Translations under genes and position numbers: made by a program
Shown here: positions 38,505 to 48,110 of the stretch, one piece after another
Layout of the letters: each line of letters opens with the position of its first letter
How positions within the stretch are numbered: the first letter of the stretch is position 1
The notes under the pieces: model-generated
Told to the model about the DNA's origin: nothing
The model's input: only the letters and a program-made list of their open reading frames with translations
Database searches by the model: none
Assembly: GCF_016598615.1 (NCBI RefSeq)
Contig: NZ_CP066831.1
Span: 9,052,001-9,116,000, forward strand
Reading direction: 5' to 3'
DNA from: Streptomyces liliifuscus
Lineage (GTDB): Bacteria > Actinomycetota > Actinomycetes > Streptomycetales > Streptomycetaceae
DNA length: 64,000 nucleotides

Positions 38505-39578
38505 TTACCTCCGGGTGGCCTGGCGGCGGACCCACAGATTGACGAGGGCGGCGAGCAGGAGCATGACGCCGAGGAAGGCCTTGAACCAGTCGGGGTTCCA
38601 GTTGGCGTAGACGATGCCCTGGGAGACCATGCCGAAGATGAAGGCGCCGATGACCGGGCCGATCGCGGAGCCGTAGCCGCCGGTGAGCAGGCAGCCGCCG
38701 ATCACCGCGGCGATGATGTACAGGAACTCGTTGCCCACGCCCTCGCCGGACTGGACGGTGTTGAACGAGAACAGGATGTGCATCCCGACGAACCAGGCAC
38801 CCGCACCCACCCCCATGAAGAGGGCGATCTTGGTGAAGGTGACCGGGACGCCGACCGCGCGGGCCGATTCCTTGTTGCCGCCGGTGGCGAAGATCCAGTT
38901 GCCGAACTTGGTGCGCAGCAGCAGCCAGGTCGCCGCCGCGGCGAAGACCAGCCAGTAGAAGACGGTGATCTTCACGTCGACGCCGCCGATGCTGATCTCC
39001 GAGGCGAAGATCTTCTTGGCCTGGTCGAAGCCGTCCATGTCACTGATCGAGTCGGTCGCGACGTTCCCGGTGAAGATCTTTGTGATGGCGAGGTTGGCGC
39101 CCTGCAGGATCAGGAACGACCCCAGCGTGATCAGGAACGACGGCAGCCCGGTGCGTACCAGCATGTAGCCGTTGAAGGCGCCAATGGCCAGGGAGACCAG
39201 CAACGCGACGATGACGCCGGTCCATACATTCATGGAGAGCTGGAAGCTCCACATGCTCGCCGTCAGCGCCGAGGTCGTCACGGCCACACCGGCGGACAGG
39301 TCGAACTCCCCGCCGATCATCAGCAGCGCCACCGGCAGCGCCATGATGCCCATCACCGACGACTCGTAGAGCACGTTGGCCAGCGACCCCGCCTCCCGGA
39401 ACGGGGAGGCCACCGCAAAGAAGAACACGTACACGGCGATCGCCGCGATCAGCGCGCCGATCTCGGGGCGGGCCGCCAGCCTGCGGGTCAGGGAGCGTTG
39501 CGAGGTCCGGCCGTCCTTGGGGGCGGCCGGCGGAGCCGGCGACGAGGAACCCGTCGCCGGTGCCGTTGCCTGGGACAT
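38505..39578 (-). CDS. Sugar ABC transporter permease
   Basis: 357 residues. A Pro/Ala-rich cytoplasmic tail of 35 residues leads into eight to ten membrane helices; the ribose/galactose permease signature is seen in GGEFDLSAGVAVTTSALTAS (residues ~90-110) and ITLGSFLILQGANLAITKIF, with GGCLLTGGYGSAIGPVIGA near the C-terminus. Start ATG 39578 has GGTGAT; a GTG three codons upstream would overlap the binding-protein stop. Second gene of the minus-strand inositol arm. Confidence 0.9.
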   Translation of the reverse strand: MSQATAPATGSSSPAPPAAPKDGRTSQRSLTRRLAARPEIGALIAAIAVYVFFFAVASPFREAGSLANVLYESSVMGIMALPVALLMIGGEFDLSAGVAVTTSALTASMWSFQLSMNVWTGVIVALLVSLAIGAFNGYMLVRTGLPSFLITLGSFLILQGANLAITKIFTGNVATDSISDMDGFDQAKKIFASEISIGGVDVKITVFYWLVFAAAATWLLLRTKFGNWIFATGGNKESARAVGVPVTFTKIALFMGVGAGAWFVGMHILFSFNTVQSGEGVGNEFLYIIAAVIGGCLLTGGYGSAIGPVIGAFIFGMVSQGIVYANWNPDWFKAFLGVMLLLAALVNLWVRRQATRR

Positions 39579-39583
39579 GGAAA

Positions 39584-40600
39584 TCACCGAGTGCCCTTCG
39601 CGGCGAACTTCGCGATGGCCTCGACGTTGGACTTGTCGACGAACGCCGGACCGGTGAGGACCGCTTCCTGGCCGCCACCGCTGAAGTTGCCGTTGGTCTT
39701 GTAGAGCCACAACGAGTCGACCGAGAGGTAGCCCTGCAGGTAGGGCTGCTGGTCGACCGCGAACTCGACGTCGCCGTCCTCGATGGCGCTGACCATCTCC
39801 TTGTTGAGGTCGAAGGTCGCGACCTTGGCCTTGCTGCCCGCGTCGTCCACGGACTGCACGGCGGTCAGCGCGAACGGGGCACCCAGGGTGACCACGTAGT
39901 CGATCGCCGAGTCCTGCTTCAGCTTTGCGGTGATCGTCGACTTCACGGCCGGCATGTTCGTGCCGTTCACGTACAGGTTCGTGGTCTTGCCCTTGAAGGT
40001 CTTCTTCACACCCGCGCAGCGCGCCTCAAGAGCGACGTGACCCTGCTCCTGGATGACGCAGATGTTGTTCTTCGCGCCGAGTTCGTTGAGCTTCTCGCCG
40101 AAGGCCTCACCGGCGACGGACTCGTCCTGGCCGAAGTACTCCAGCAGGCCCTGCTCCTTCCAGTCGTCGATGCCTCCGTTGAGGCCGACGACCGGGATGC
40201 CCGCCGCCTTGGCCTTGGCGACCGCGGACTTCATGGCGTCGGGCTTGGCCAGAGTGACCGCGATGCCGTCGACCTTCTGGTCGATCGCGTTCTGGACGAG
40301 GTTGGCCTGCTTGGCCGAGTCCGGGTTGCTGGAGTACACCAGCTCGACGTTGTCCTTGGCGGCGGCGGTCTCCGCTCCCTTGCGGATGAGGTCCCAGAAG
40401 GTGTCGCCGGGAGCCGCGTGGGTGATCATCGCGACCTTCATGCGGGGGGTGTCGGCCTTGCCGGCAGACGCGTTGCCCGTGTCCTCCTCGGCCTTCTTGC
40501 CGCCGGAGTCGCTGGAACAACCGGTGACTATCAGGGCCGCCGCGGCGGCCGCGGCGACGAGGGCGAATCTGCGGGAACGGGTGCGAAACGTGCGGTCCAT
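39584..40600 (-). CDS. Sugar (inositol) ABC transporter binding lipoprotein
   Basis: 338 residues, type-I periplasmic-binding fold. Signal MDRTFRTRSRRFALVAAAAA ends in lipobox VTGC, then the ribose-binding-like domain starts MKVAMITHAAPGDTFWDLI; QKVDGIAVTLAKPDAM and IPVVGLNGGIDDWK are characteristic. It captures the sugar outside the membrane; inositol is inferred from the flanking genes. First gene of the minus arm; its promoter faces the iolC arm. Confidence 0.88.
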   Translation of the reverse strand: MDRTFRTRSRRFALVAAAAAAALIVTGCSSDSGGKKAEEDTGNASAGKADTPRMKVAMITHAAPGDTFWDLIRKGAETAAAKDNVELVYSSNPDSAKQANLVQNAIDQKVDGIAVTLAKPDAMKSAVAKAKAAGIPVVGLNGGIDDWKEQGLLEYFGQDESVAGEAFGEKLNELGAKNNICVIQEQGHVALEARCAGVKKTFKGKTTNLYVNGTNMPAVKSTITAKLKQDSAIDYVVTLGAPFALTAVQSVDDAGSKAKVATFDLNKEMVSAIEDGDVEFAVDQQPYLQGYLSVDSLWLYKTNGNFSGGGQEAVLTGPAFVDKSNVEAIAKFAAKGTR

Positions 40601-40736
40601 CTTTCCGGCACCTCACTGTGCGACAGGGGAAAGGGAGCAGGGGCAGCGGTCCGGGCGGGTGCCCGGTCCTTCGGCCCGTACGGAAGGAGACCGCAGGGCC
40701 ACGTACCGACAAACTCGGCTGTGCTGTTGGGAGGGG

Positions 40737-40766
40737 ATGTAAGTCCCTGACAGACCCCGCTGTCAA
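40737..40766 (-). promoter_or_regulatory. Promoter of the inositol transporter arm
   Basis: TTGACA (40766-40761), 18 bp, TTACAT (40742-40737) on the minus strand, about 135 bp before the binding-protein ATG. Confidence 0.5.
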
Positions 40767-40824
40767 TACTTTGTTAAGACATCATTTCAGGATCACGTGA
40801 GAATGTAAGTACAAAGTCTTGACA
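40761..40824. promoter_or_regulatory. Paired operator of the divergent inositol arms
   Basis: TGTCAATACTTTGT (40761-40774) and its inverted copy ACAAAGTCTTGACA (40811-40824) differ at one position. Each includes the -35 hexamer of one arm. A single repressor, most simply the GntR/UTRA protein at 47210, would shut both. Confidence 0.6.
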
Positions 40825-40847
40825 TGGCTCGGCCTCGGTCTTACACC
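40819..40847 (+). promoter_or_regulatory. Promoter of the iolC arm
   Basis: TTGACA (40819-40824), 17 bp, TACACC (40842-40847), about 65 bp before the iolC start codon. Confidence 0.5.
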
Positions 40848-40913
40848 TAGGACACACCGGTCCCCTGCATCCCGCACCCCCGGAAGCCCGCAGCCACACG
40901 AGGAGCGACGCGT

Positions 40914-41864
40914 ATGACCGAGTCCTTCGACCTGATCACCATGGGTCGCATCGGGGTCGATCTCTACCCTCTGCAGACCGGAGTGCCGCTCGCGCGCGTC
41001 GAAACCTTCGGTAAATTCCTCGGTGGCTCGGCGGCCAACGTGGCGGTCGCCGCGGCCCGTCTCGGCCGGTCCACGGCGATCGTCACCCGAACCGGCGATG
41101 ATCCCTTCGGAGCCTATCTGCACCAGGCTCTCAAGGAGTTCGGGGTCGACGATCGCTGGGTCACCCCCGTCGAGGCGTATCCGACGCCGGTCACTTTCTG
41201 TGAGATCTTCCCGCCCGACGACTTCCCGCTGTACTTCTACCGGCAGCCCAAGGCGCCCGATCTGGAGATCCGCACCGACGAGCTGGACTTCTTCGCCGTC
41301 CGGGCCGCGAAGATCTTCTGGATCACCGGCACGGGTCTGAGCGAGGAGCCCAGCCGCTCCGCCACGCTCGCGGCCCTCAAGGCGCGCGCCAAGGCCGGCA
41401 CCACCGTCTTCGACCTCGACTGGCGCCCCATGTTCTGGAAGAACCCCGACGAGGCCCGCCCGTACTACGCCGAGGCCCTGCGGCACGTCACCGTCGCCGT
41501 CGGCAACCTCGACGAGTGCGAGGTCGCCACCGGCGTCCGCGAGCCGCGCGCCTGCGCCGAGGCACTCCTCGAAGCGGGCGTGGAACTGGCCGTCGTCAAG
41601 CAGGGCCCCAAGGGCGTCCTCGCCGTCCACCGCGACGGCACCACCGCCGAAGTGCCGCCCGTACCCGTCGAGGTGGTCAACGGCCTCGGCGCGGGCGACG
41701 CGTTCGGCGGCTCGCTCTGCCACGGGCTGCTGGCCGGCTGGGAGCTGGAGAAGACGATGCGGTACGCCAACGCGGCCGGCGCCCTGGTCGCCTCCCGCCT
41801 CGCCTGCTCCTCCGCGATGCCCACCGCCGCCGAGGTCGAGGATCTCGTCGCCTCCCGCGCCTGA
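40914..41864 (+). CDS. iolC: 5-dehydro-2-deoxygluconokinase (IolC)
   Basis: 316 residues, PfkB-fold sugar kinase. GGSAANVAVAAARLGRS is the first PfkB signature; VVNGLGAGDAFGGSLCHGLL carries the catalytic Asp and anion hole. It phosphorylates DKG to the aldolase substrate. The Cgl0159-type gene begins 29 bp downstream. IolC assignment rests on family features plus position directly across from the inositol transporter and beside iolB/iolD. ATG 40914 follows GAGGAGCG. Confidence 0.9.
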   Translation: MTESFDLITMGRIGVDLYPLQTGVPLARVETFGKFLGGSAANVAVAAARLGRSTAIVTRTGDDPFGAYLHQALKEFGVDDRWVTPVEAYPTPVTFCEIFPPDDFPLYFYRQPKAPDLEIRTDELDFFAVRAAKIFWITGTGLSEEPSRSATLAALKARAKAGTTVFDLDWRPMFWKNPDEARPYYAEALRHVTVAVGNLDECEVATGVREPRACAEALLEAGVELAVVKQGPKGVLAVHRDGTTAEVPPVPVEVVNGLGAGDAFGGSLCHGLLAGWELEKTMRYANAAGALVASRLACSSAMPTAAEVEDLVASRA

Positions 41865-41893
41865 CGCCGTCACCCCTTGAACGGAGCCAACCC

Positions 41894-42772
41894 TTGAGCA
41901 TCACCATCCCCGACCTCGTCAGGGTGCGCGCCCGGCACCCGGAGGCGGTGGCCGAAGCGGCCGCCCGCCGGACCCGGCGTCCCCTGGTCGGCGACAGCGG
42001 CCGCCTCATGATCGTGGCGGCCGACCACCCGGCACGCGGCGCGCTCGGAGTGGGCGATCGCAGGCTGGCGATGGCCAACCGCGCCGACCTGCTGGAGCGT
42101 CTGTGCATCGCGCTGTCGCGGCCGGGCGTGGACGGGGTGCTCGCCACCGCCGACATCCTGGACGACCTGCTCCTGCTCGGCGCGCTGGAGAACAAGGTCG
42201 TCATGGGCTCCATGAACCGCGGCGGCCTGGCCGGTGCCGTCTTCGAGATGGACGACCGGTTCACCGGACACCGGGCCGAGGACATAGCCCGGCTGAACTT
42301 CGACGCGGGCAAGCTGCTGCTGCGCATCGACTACGACGACCCCGGCTCGCTGACCACGCTGGAGTCGACGGCCCGCGCGATCGACGACATGGCCGGGCAC
42401 CGGCTTCCCGTGTTCGTCGAGCCGTTCATCTCCCGCCGCGTCGAGGGAACCGTCCGCAACGACCTCACCGCCGAGGCCGTCACCCGCTCCATCGCCATCG
42501 CCTCCGGGCTCGGCGGCACCTCCGCCTACACCTGGCTGAAACTGCCCGTCACCAGCGACCCGGACGACATGGCCGCCGTGCTGGAGACCTCGACCCTGCC
42601 CGCCGTCCTGCTCGGCGGCGAGGTCGGCAGGGACCAGGAGGGCGCGTACGAGAGATGGCGCAAGGCCCTGCGACTGCCCACCGTCCAGGGCCTGGTCGTC
42701 GGCCGGTCCCTGCTCTATCCCGCCGAGGGCAGTGTGGAGACCGCGGTGGACACCGCGGTCGGCCTGCTCTGA
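41894..42772 (+). CDS. Cgl0159-type (beta/alpha)8 aldolase-like protein
   Basis: 292 residues, TIM-barrel: GRLMIVAADHPARGALGVGD, VVMGSMNRGGLAGAVFEMDD, LLLRIDYDDPGSLTTLE, RLPVFVEPFISRRV and YTWLKLP (probable Schiff-base Lys) in barrel order. The family is named after a gene in the C. glutamicum iol cluster, and no ordinary IolJ is present, so it probably cleaves the phosphorylated intermediate to DHAP and malonate semialdehyde; inference from position. The TTG at 41894 is chosen because GGAG lies 7 nt upstream and no ATG/GTG precedes the fold in frame. Confidence 0.78.
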   Translation: MSITIPDLVRVRARHPEAVAEAAARRTRRPLVGDSGRLMIVAADHPARGALGVGDRRLAMANRADLLERLCIALSRPGVDGVLATADILDDLLLLGALENKVVMGSMNRGGLAGAVFEMDDRFTGHRAEDIARLNFDAGKLLLRIDYDDPGSLTTLESTARAIDDMAGHRLPVFVEPFISRRVEGTVRNDLTAEAVTRSIAIASGLGGTSAYTWLKLPVTSDPDDMAAVLETSTLPAVLLGGEVGRDQEGAYERWRKALRLPTVQGLVVGRSLLYPAEGSVETAVDTAVGLL

Positions 42773-42791
42773 CCGGAAGGACCCACTTTTC

Positions 42792-43676
42792 ATGACCAGC
42801 GCACACCACCTGCCCGCGGGCAAGGCCGCGAGCGGTCCGTACGCCGTGGACGTCACCCCGGAGAGCGCCGGCTGGGACCACTCCAGCCTGCGCGTCCTCG
42901 AACTGGCGCCCGGCGGCACGCACTTGTTCACCGCCGGGGACAGCGAGTGGATCGTGACCTCGCTCAGCGGCGGCTGCGCCGTCACGGTCGGCGACGACTT
43001 CGGCCGCGACGAGTTCGAACTGCGCGGCCGCGCGAGCGTGTTCAGCGGCGCCAGCGACTTCGTATACGTGCCGCGTGACGCGACCGCGACGCTCACCTCG
43101 GCCGACGGCGGGCGCTTCGCGCTCACCGGGGCCCGCTGCTCCCGGCGCCTGCCGGCCCGCCACGGGCCCGCCGAGTCCGTCCCGGTCGAGCTGCGCGGCA
43201 CCGGAAACTGCTCCCGCATGGTCCGCAACTTCGGCGCGGCCGGGGTCTTCGAGTGCGACAAGCTCATCGCGGTCGAGGTGATCACCCCGGGCGGCAACTG
43301 GTCCTCGTACCCGCCGCACAAGCACGACGAGAACCGGCCCGGCGAGGAGTCCGAGCTGGAGGAGATCTACTACTTCGAGATCGCCGACCACGAGGGCACA
43401 CCCGGCCTCGGCTACCAGCGGGTCTCCCCATCCGGCCACGGCAGCGGCACCGACGTGCTCGCCGAGGTGCGCGGCGGCGACGTCGTCCTGATCCCGGACG
43501 GCTGGCACGGCCCCTCCATCGCCGCGCCCGGCCACGACATGTACTACCTCAACGTCATGGCGGGTCCCGGCGAAGACCGGGCCTGGCTGATCTGCGACCA
43601 CCCCGACCACGCCTGGATCCGCGACACCTGGCCGAGCCAGCCCGTCGACCCCCGGCTGACCCGAACCACCCAGTGA
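42792..43676 (+). CDS. iolB: 5-deoxy-glucuronate isomerase (IolB)
   Basis: 294 residues, double cupin. SSYPPHKHDE holds the metal-binding His pair with ELEEIYYFEI as the acidic ligand; the second barrel ends VVLIPDGWHGPSIAAPGHDM and YYLNVMAGPGEDRAW, both hallmarks of IolB. It isomerises 5-deoxy-glucuronate to DKG, the IolC substrate. ATG 42792 follows GGAAGGA. Two genes up is iolC, 7 bp down is iolD. Confidence 0.93.
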   Translation: MTSAHHLPAGKAASGPYAVDVTPESAGWDHSSLRVLELAPGGTHLFTAGDSEWIVTSLSGGCAVTVGDDFGRDEFELRGRASVFSGASDFVYVPRDATATLTSADGGRFALTGARCSRRLPARHGPAESVPVELRGTGNCSRMVRNFGAAGVFECDKLIAVEVITPGGNWSSYPPHKHDENRPGEESELEEIYYFEIADHEGTPGLGYQRVSPSGHGSGTDVLAEVRGGDVVLIPDGWHGPSIAAPGHDMYYLNVMAGPGEDRAWLICDHPDHAWIRDTWPSQPVDPRLTRTTQ

Positions 43677-43683
43677 GGAACCG

Positions 43684-45558
43684 ATGAGCCGCTCCACCCT
43701 TCGCCTGACCGTCGCCCAGGCACTGGTGCGTTTCCTGGCCGCGCAGTACACCGAACGCGACGGCGTACGGCACCGGCTGATCGCCGGGACCTGGGGGATC
43801 TTCGGCCATGGCAACGTCGCCGGTATCGGCCAGGCGCTCCTGGAGGCCGGCGAGGACACCATGCCGTTCCACCAGGGACGCAACGAACAGGCCATGGTGC
43901 ACGCCGCGGTCGGCCACGCCCGCCAGCTGAACCGGCTCTCCGCGCAGGCGGTCACCACCTCCATCGGCCCGGGCGCCACCAACCTGGTCACCGGCGCGGC
44001 CCTGGCCACGGTCAACCGCCTTCCGGTGCTGCTCCTGCCCGGCGACTACTTCGCGACGCGCGCCGCCGACCCGCTGCTCCAGCAGCTGGAGCACCCCGTC
44101 GAGGCGGACCTGTCGGTCAACGACACCCTGCGTCCGGTCTCCCGCTACTTCGACCGGATCACCCGCCCCGAGGCGCTGATCCCCTCCGCCCTGAACGCGA
44201 TGCGCGTGCTCGCCGACCCCGTCGAGACCGGCGCCGTCACCCTCGCCCTGCCGCAGGACGTGCAGGCCGAGGCGTACGACTGGCCCGAGGAGTTCTTCGC
44301 CGACCGGATCTGGCACGTACGCCGCCCGGCCCCCGAACCGGCCGAGCTCGCGGCAGCCGCGGAAGCCGTACGAGGCTCCCGGCGCCCCCTGATCGTCGCG
44401 GGCGGCGGCATCCACCACAGCGAGGCCGAGCCGGCCCTCAAGGCGTTCGTGGAGGCCACCGGCATCCCGGTCGCGTCCACCCAGGCCGGCAAGGGCTCCC
44501 TGCGGTACGACCACCCGGCGGACGTCGGCGGCGTCGGCCACACCGGCACCGCCGTCGCCGACGAACTGGCCCGCACCGCCGACCTGGTCATCGGCGTCGG
44601 CACCCGCTACACGGACTTCACCACCGCCTCCGCCACGCTCTTCCAGGAGCCGGGCGTGCGGTTCGTGAACCTCAACGTGGCCGCCTTCGACGCGCACAAG
44701 CTGAGCGCCCGCACCCTGGTCGCCGACGCCCGCGCCGGTCTGGAGGCCCTCACCGAGGCGCTGTCCGGCCACCGCGTGGACGCGGCGTACGAGGCCGAGT
44801 ACCGCGCGGGCAAGGAGCGCTGGGAGGAGGTCGTGGACGCCGTCTACCGGGCGGACGACGAGCACGCCGTCCCCACCCAGACCCAGGTCCTGGGCGCCCT
44901 GGACGCCGTGGTCGGCGACGACGACGTCGTCATCAACGCGGCCGGCTCGCTCCCCGGCGACCTGCACAAGCTCTGGCGTGCGCGGAGCCCGCGCCAGTAC
45001 CACCTGGAGTACGGCTACTCCTGCATGGGCTACGAGATCCCGGCGGGCATCGGCGTCCAGCAGGCCGCCCCCGGCACCCCCGTCTGGTCACTCGTCGGCG
45101 ACGGCACGTACCTGATGATGCCCACCGAGATCGTCACCGCCGTCCAGGAGGGCCTGCCCGTCAACCTGGTGCTCATCCAGAACCACGGGTACGCCTCCAT
45201 CGGCGGCCTCTCCGCGGAGACGGGCGGCGAGCGCTTCGGCACCGCCTACCGCTACCGGGCCGCCGACGGCAGCTTCACCGGCGCCCCGCTGCCCGTGGAC
45301 CTGGCCGCCAACGCGGCCAGCCTCGGCATGGACGTCCTGCGCGCCAAGACCGTCCGCGAACTGCGCGACGCCCTGGCCACGGCCCGCGCCTCGGACCGGC
45401 CGACGTGTGTGTACGTCGAGACCGACCCGACGCCCACCGCCCCCGCCGCAGAGGCCTGGTGGGACGTACCGGTCGCCGAGGTCGCCACCCGCGACGCCGC
45501 CTCCCGCGCCCGCGAGAGGTACGACCGGCGTGTCGTCGACCGCCGCCGCCACCTCTGA
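43684..45558 (+). CDS. iolD: 3D-(3,5/4)-trihydroxycyclohexane-1,2-dione hydrolase (IolD)
   Basis: 624 residues, ThDP-dependent acetolactate-synthase fold. The N-terminal domain has GIFGHGNVAGIGQAL and FHQGRNEQAMVHAAVGHAR (ThDP-activating Glu); the middle domain includes LIVAGGGIHHSEAEPALKAF; the C-terminal ThDP/Mg site is VGDGTYLMMPTEIVTAVQEG to LIQNHGY. It opens the ring made by IolE to 5-deoxy-glucuronate. The ATG follows GAGGAA. Preceded by iolB and followed by mmsA in the same operon. Confidence 0.94.
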   Translation: MSRSTLRLTVAQALVRFLAAQYTERDGVRHRLIAGTWGIFGHGNVAGIGQALLEAGEDTMPFHQGRNEQAMVHAAVGHARQLNRLSAQAVTTSIGPGATNLVTGAALATVNRLPVLLLPGDYFATRAADPLLQQLEHPVEADLSVNDTLRPVSRYFDRITRPEALIPSALNAMRVLADPVETGAVTLALPQDVQAEAYDWPEEFFADRIWHVRRPAPEPAELAAAAEAVRGSRRPLIVAGGGIHHSEAEPALKAFVEATGIPVASTQAGKGSLRYDHPADVGGVGHTGTAVADELARTADLVIGVGTRYTDFTTASATLFQEPGVRFVNLNVAAFDAHKLSARTLVADARAGLEALTEALSGHRVDAAYEAEYRAGKERWEEVVDAVYRADDEHAVPTQTQVLGALDAVVGDDDVVINAAGSLPGDLHKLWRARSPRQYHLEYGYSCMGYEIPAGIGVQQAAPGTPVWSLVGDGTYLMMPTEIVTAVQEGLPVNLVLIQNHGYASIGGLSAETGGERFGTAYRYRAADGSFTGAPLPVDLAANAASLGMDVLRAKTVRELRDALATARASDRPTCVYVETDPTPTAPAAEAWWDVPVAEVATRDAASRARERYDRRVVDRRRHL

Positions 45559-45589
45559 CCTCCCCCCGCTCACGAAAAGGATCCACACC

Positions 45590-47086
<1,497 letters not shown>

Positions 47087-47104
47087 CGGAAGCCACATCC
47101 GAAG

Positions 47105-47133
47105 GAGGCCGTGCCCGACCCGGGTACGGCCTC
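47105..47133 (+). terminator. Terminator after the iol operon
   Basis: GAGGCCGT and ACGGCCTC, perfect 8-bp stem with a 13-nt GC-rich loop. Confidence 0.5.
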
Positions 47134-47209
47134 ACCGAAGCGGTACACGGCACCGGCACGACCTGACCGGGCGCCACGCACCGACGGACATGTGAAGGGA
47201 GAGGGTTCC

Positions 47210-47992
47210 GTGGCAGAGACCGAGACCGTACGTCAGGCGAACGCCGCCGCGTTCGACAGCCTGGAGGTCGCCCTGGACCGGGGCAGCCCGATCCCGCTCT
47301 ACTACCAGCTCGCCCAGCAACTGGAGTCCGCGATCGAGCACGGGGCGCTCGCCCCGGGCAACCTGCTGGGCAACGAGGTGGACATCGCCGCCCGGCTCGG
47401 CCTGTCCCGGCCGACCGTCCGCCAGGCCATCCAGTCCCTGGTGGACAAGGGCCTGCTGGTGCGCCGCCGCGGCATCGGCACCCAGGTGGTGCACAGCCAG
47501 GTCAGGCGTTCGCTGGAACTGAGCAGCCTCTACGACGACCTGGCGGCCGCCGGACAGAGCCCCGCCACCCGGGTGCTGCGCAACGAGATCCAGTCGGCCT
47601 CGCCCGAGGTCGCCGCGGCTCTGGGCATCCCCGAGGGCCGGGACGTCATCGTGCTCGAACGGCTGCGCTCCACCCACGGCGAATCCGTGGCCCACCTGAC
47701 CAACTACCTGCCCGCCACGCTTCTCGACCTGGACACCGAACGGCTGGAGGCGACCGGCCTCTACCGGATGATGCGGGCCGCCGGAATCACCCTGCACAGC
47801 GCCCGCCAGACCGTGGGCGCCCGCTGCGCCACCGCCGACGAGGGGACCCTGCTCGACGAGCCGGAGGGAGCCGCGCTGCTCACCATGTGCCGCACGGCCT
47901 ACGACGACACCGGGCGGGCCGTAGAGTACGGGACCCACGTCTACCGCGCCGCGCGCTACACGTTCGACTTCCAGCTGCTCGTACGGCCCTGA
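47210..47992 (+). CDS. GntR/UTRA transcriptional regulator of the iol locus
   Basis: 260 residues. GntR winged helix at residues 20-90 (PIPLYYQLAQQLESAIEHG, LLGNEVDIAARLGLSRPTVR), then a UTRA ligand domain (VIVLERLRSTHGESVAHLTN, YGTHVYRAARYTFDFQLLV). HutC-type repressors release DNA on binding a pathway intermediate. The GTG at 47210 (MAETETVRQ) follows GGGAGAGGG; an in-frame ATG at 47111 would lie inside the terminator hairpin. By position it should repress both iol arms through the paired elements near 40761-40824. Confidence 0.88.
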   Translation: MAETETVRQANAAAFDSLEVALDRGSPIPLYYQLAQQLESAIEHGALAPGNLLGNEVDIAARLGLSRPTVRQAIQSLVDKGLLVRRRGIGTQVVHSQVRRSLELSSLYDDLAAAGQSPATRVLRNEIQSASPEVAAALGIPEGRDVIVLERLRSTHGESVAHLTNYLPATLLDLDTERLEATGLYRMMRAAGITLHSARQTVGARCATADEGTLLDEPEGAALLTMCRTAYDDTGRAVEYGTHVYRAARYTFDFQLLVRP

Positions 47993-48110
47993 TCGGGTGC
48001 GGCTGCCGGGGTCGGAAGGCGGCCGCGGCGGTACGTTGGGCCCGTATCGCGCGGGTGCACGGAGCGTGGCGTACGGGATCGGACCACTCCCCGGGACGGA
48101 GGGGACAAGA

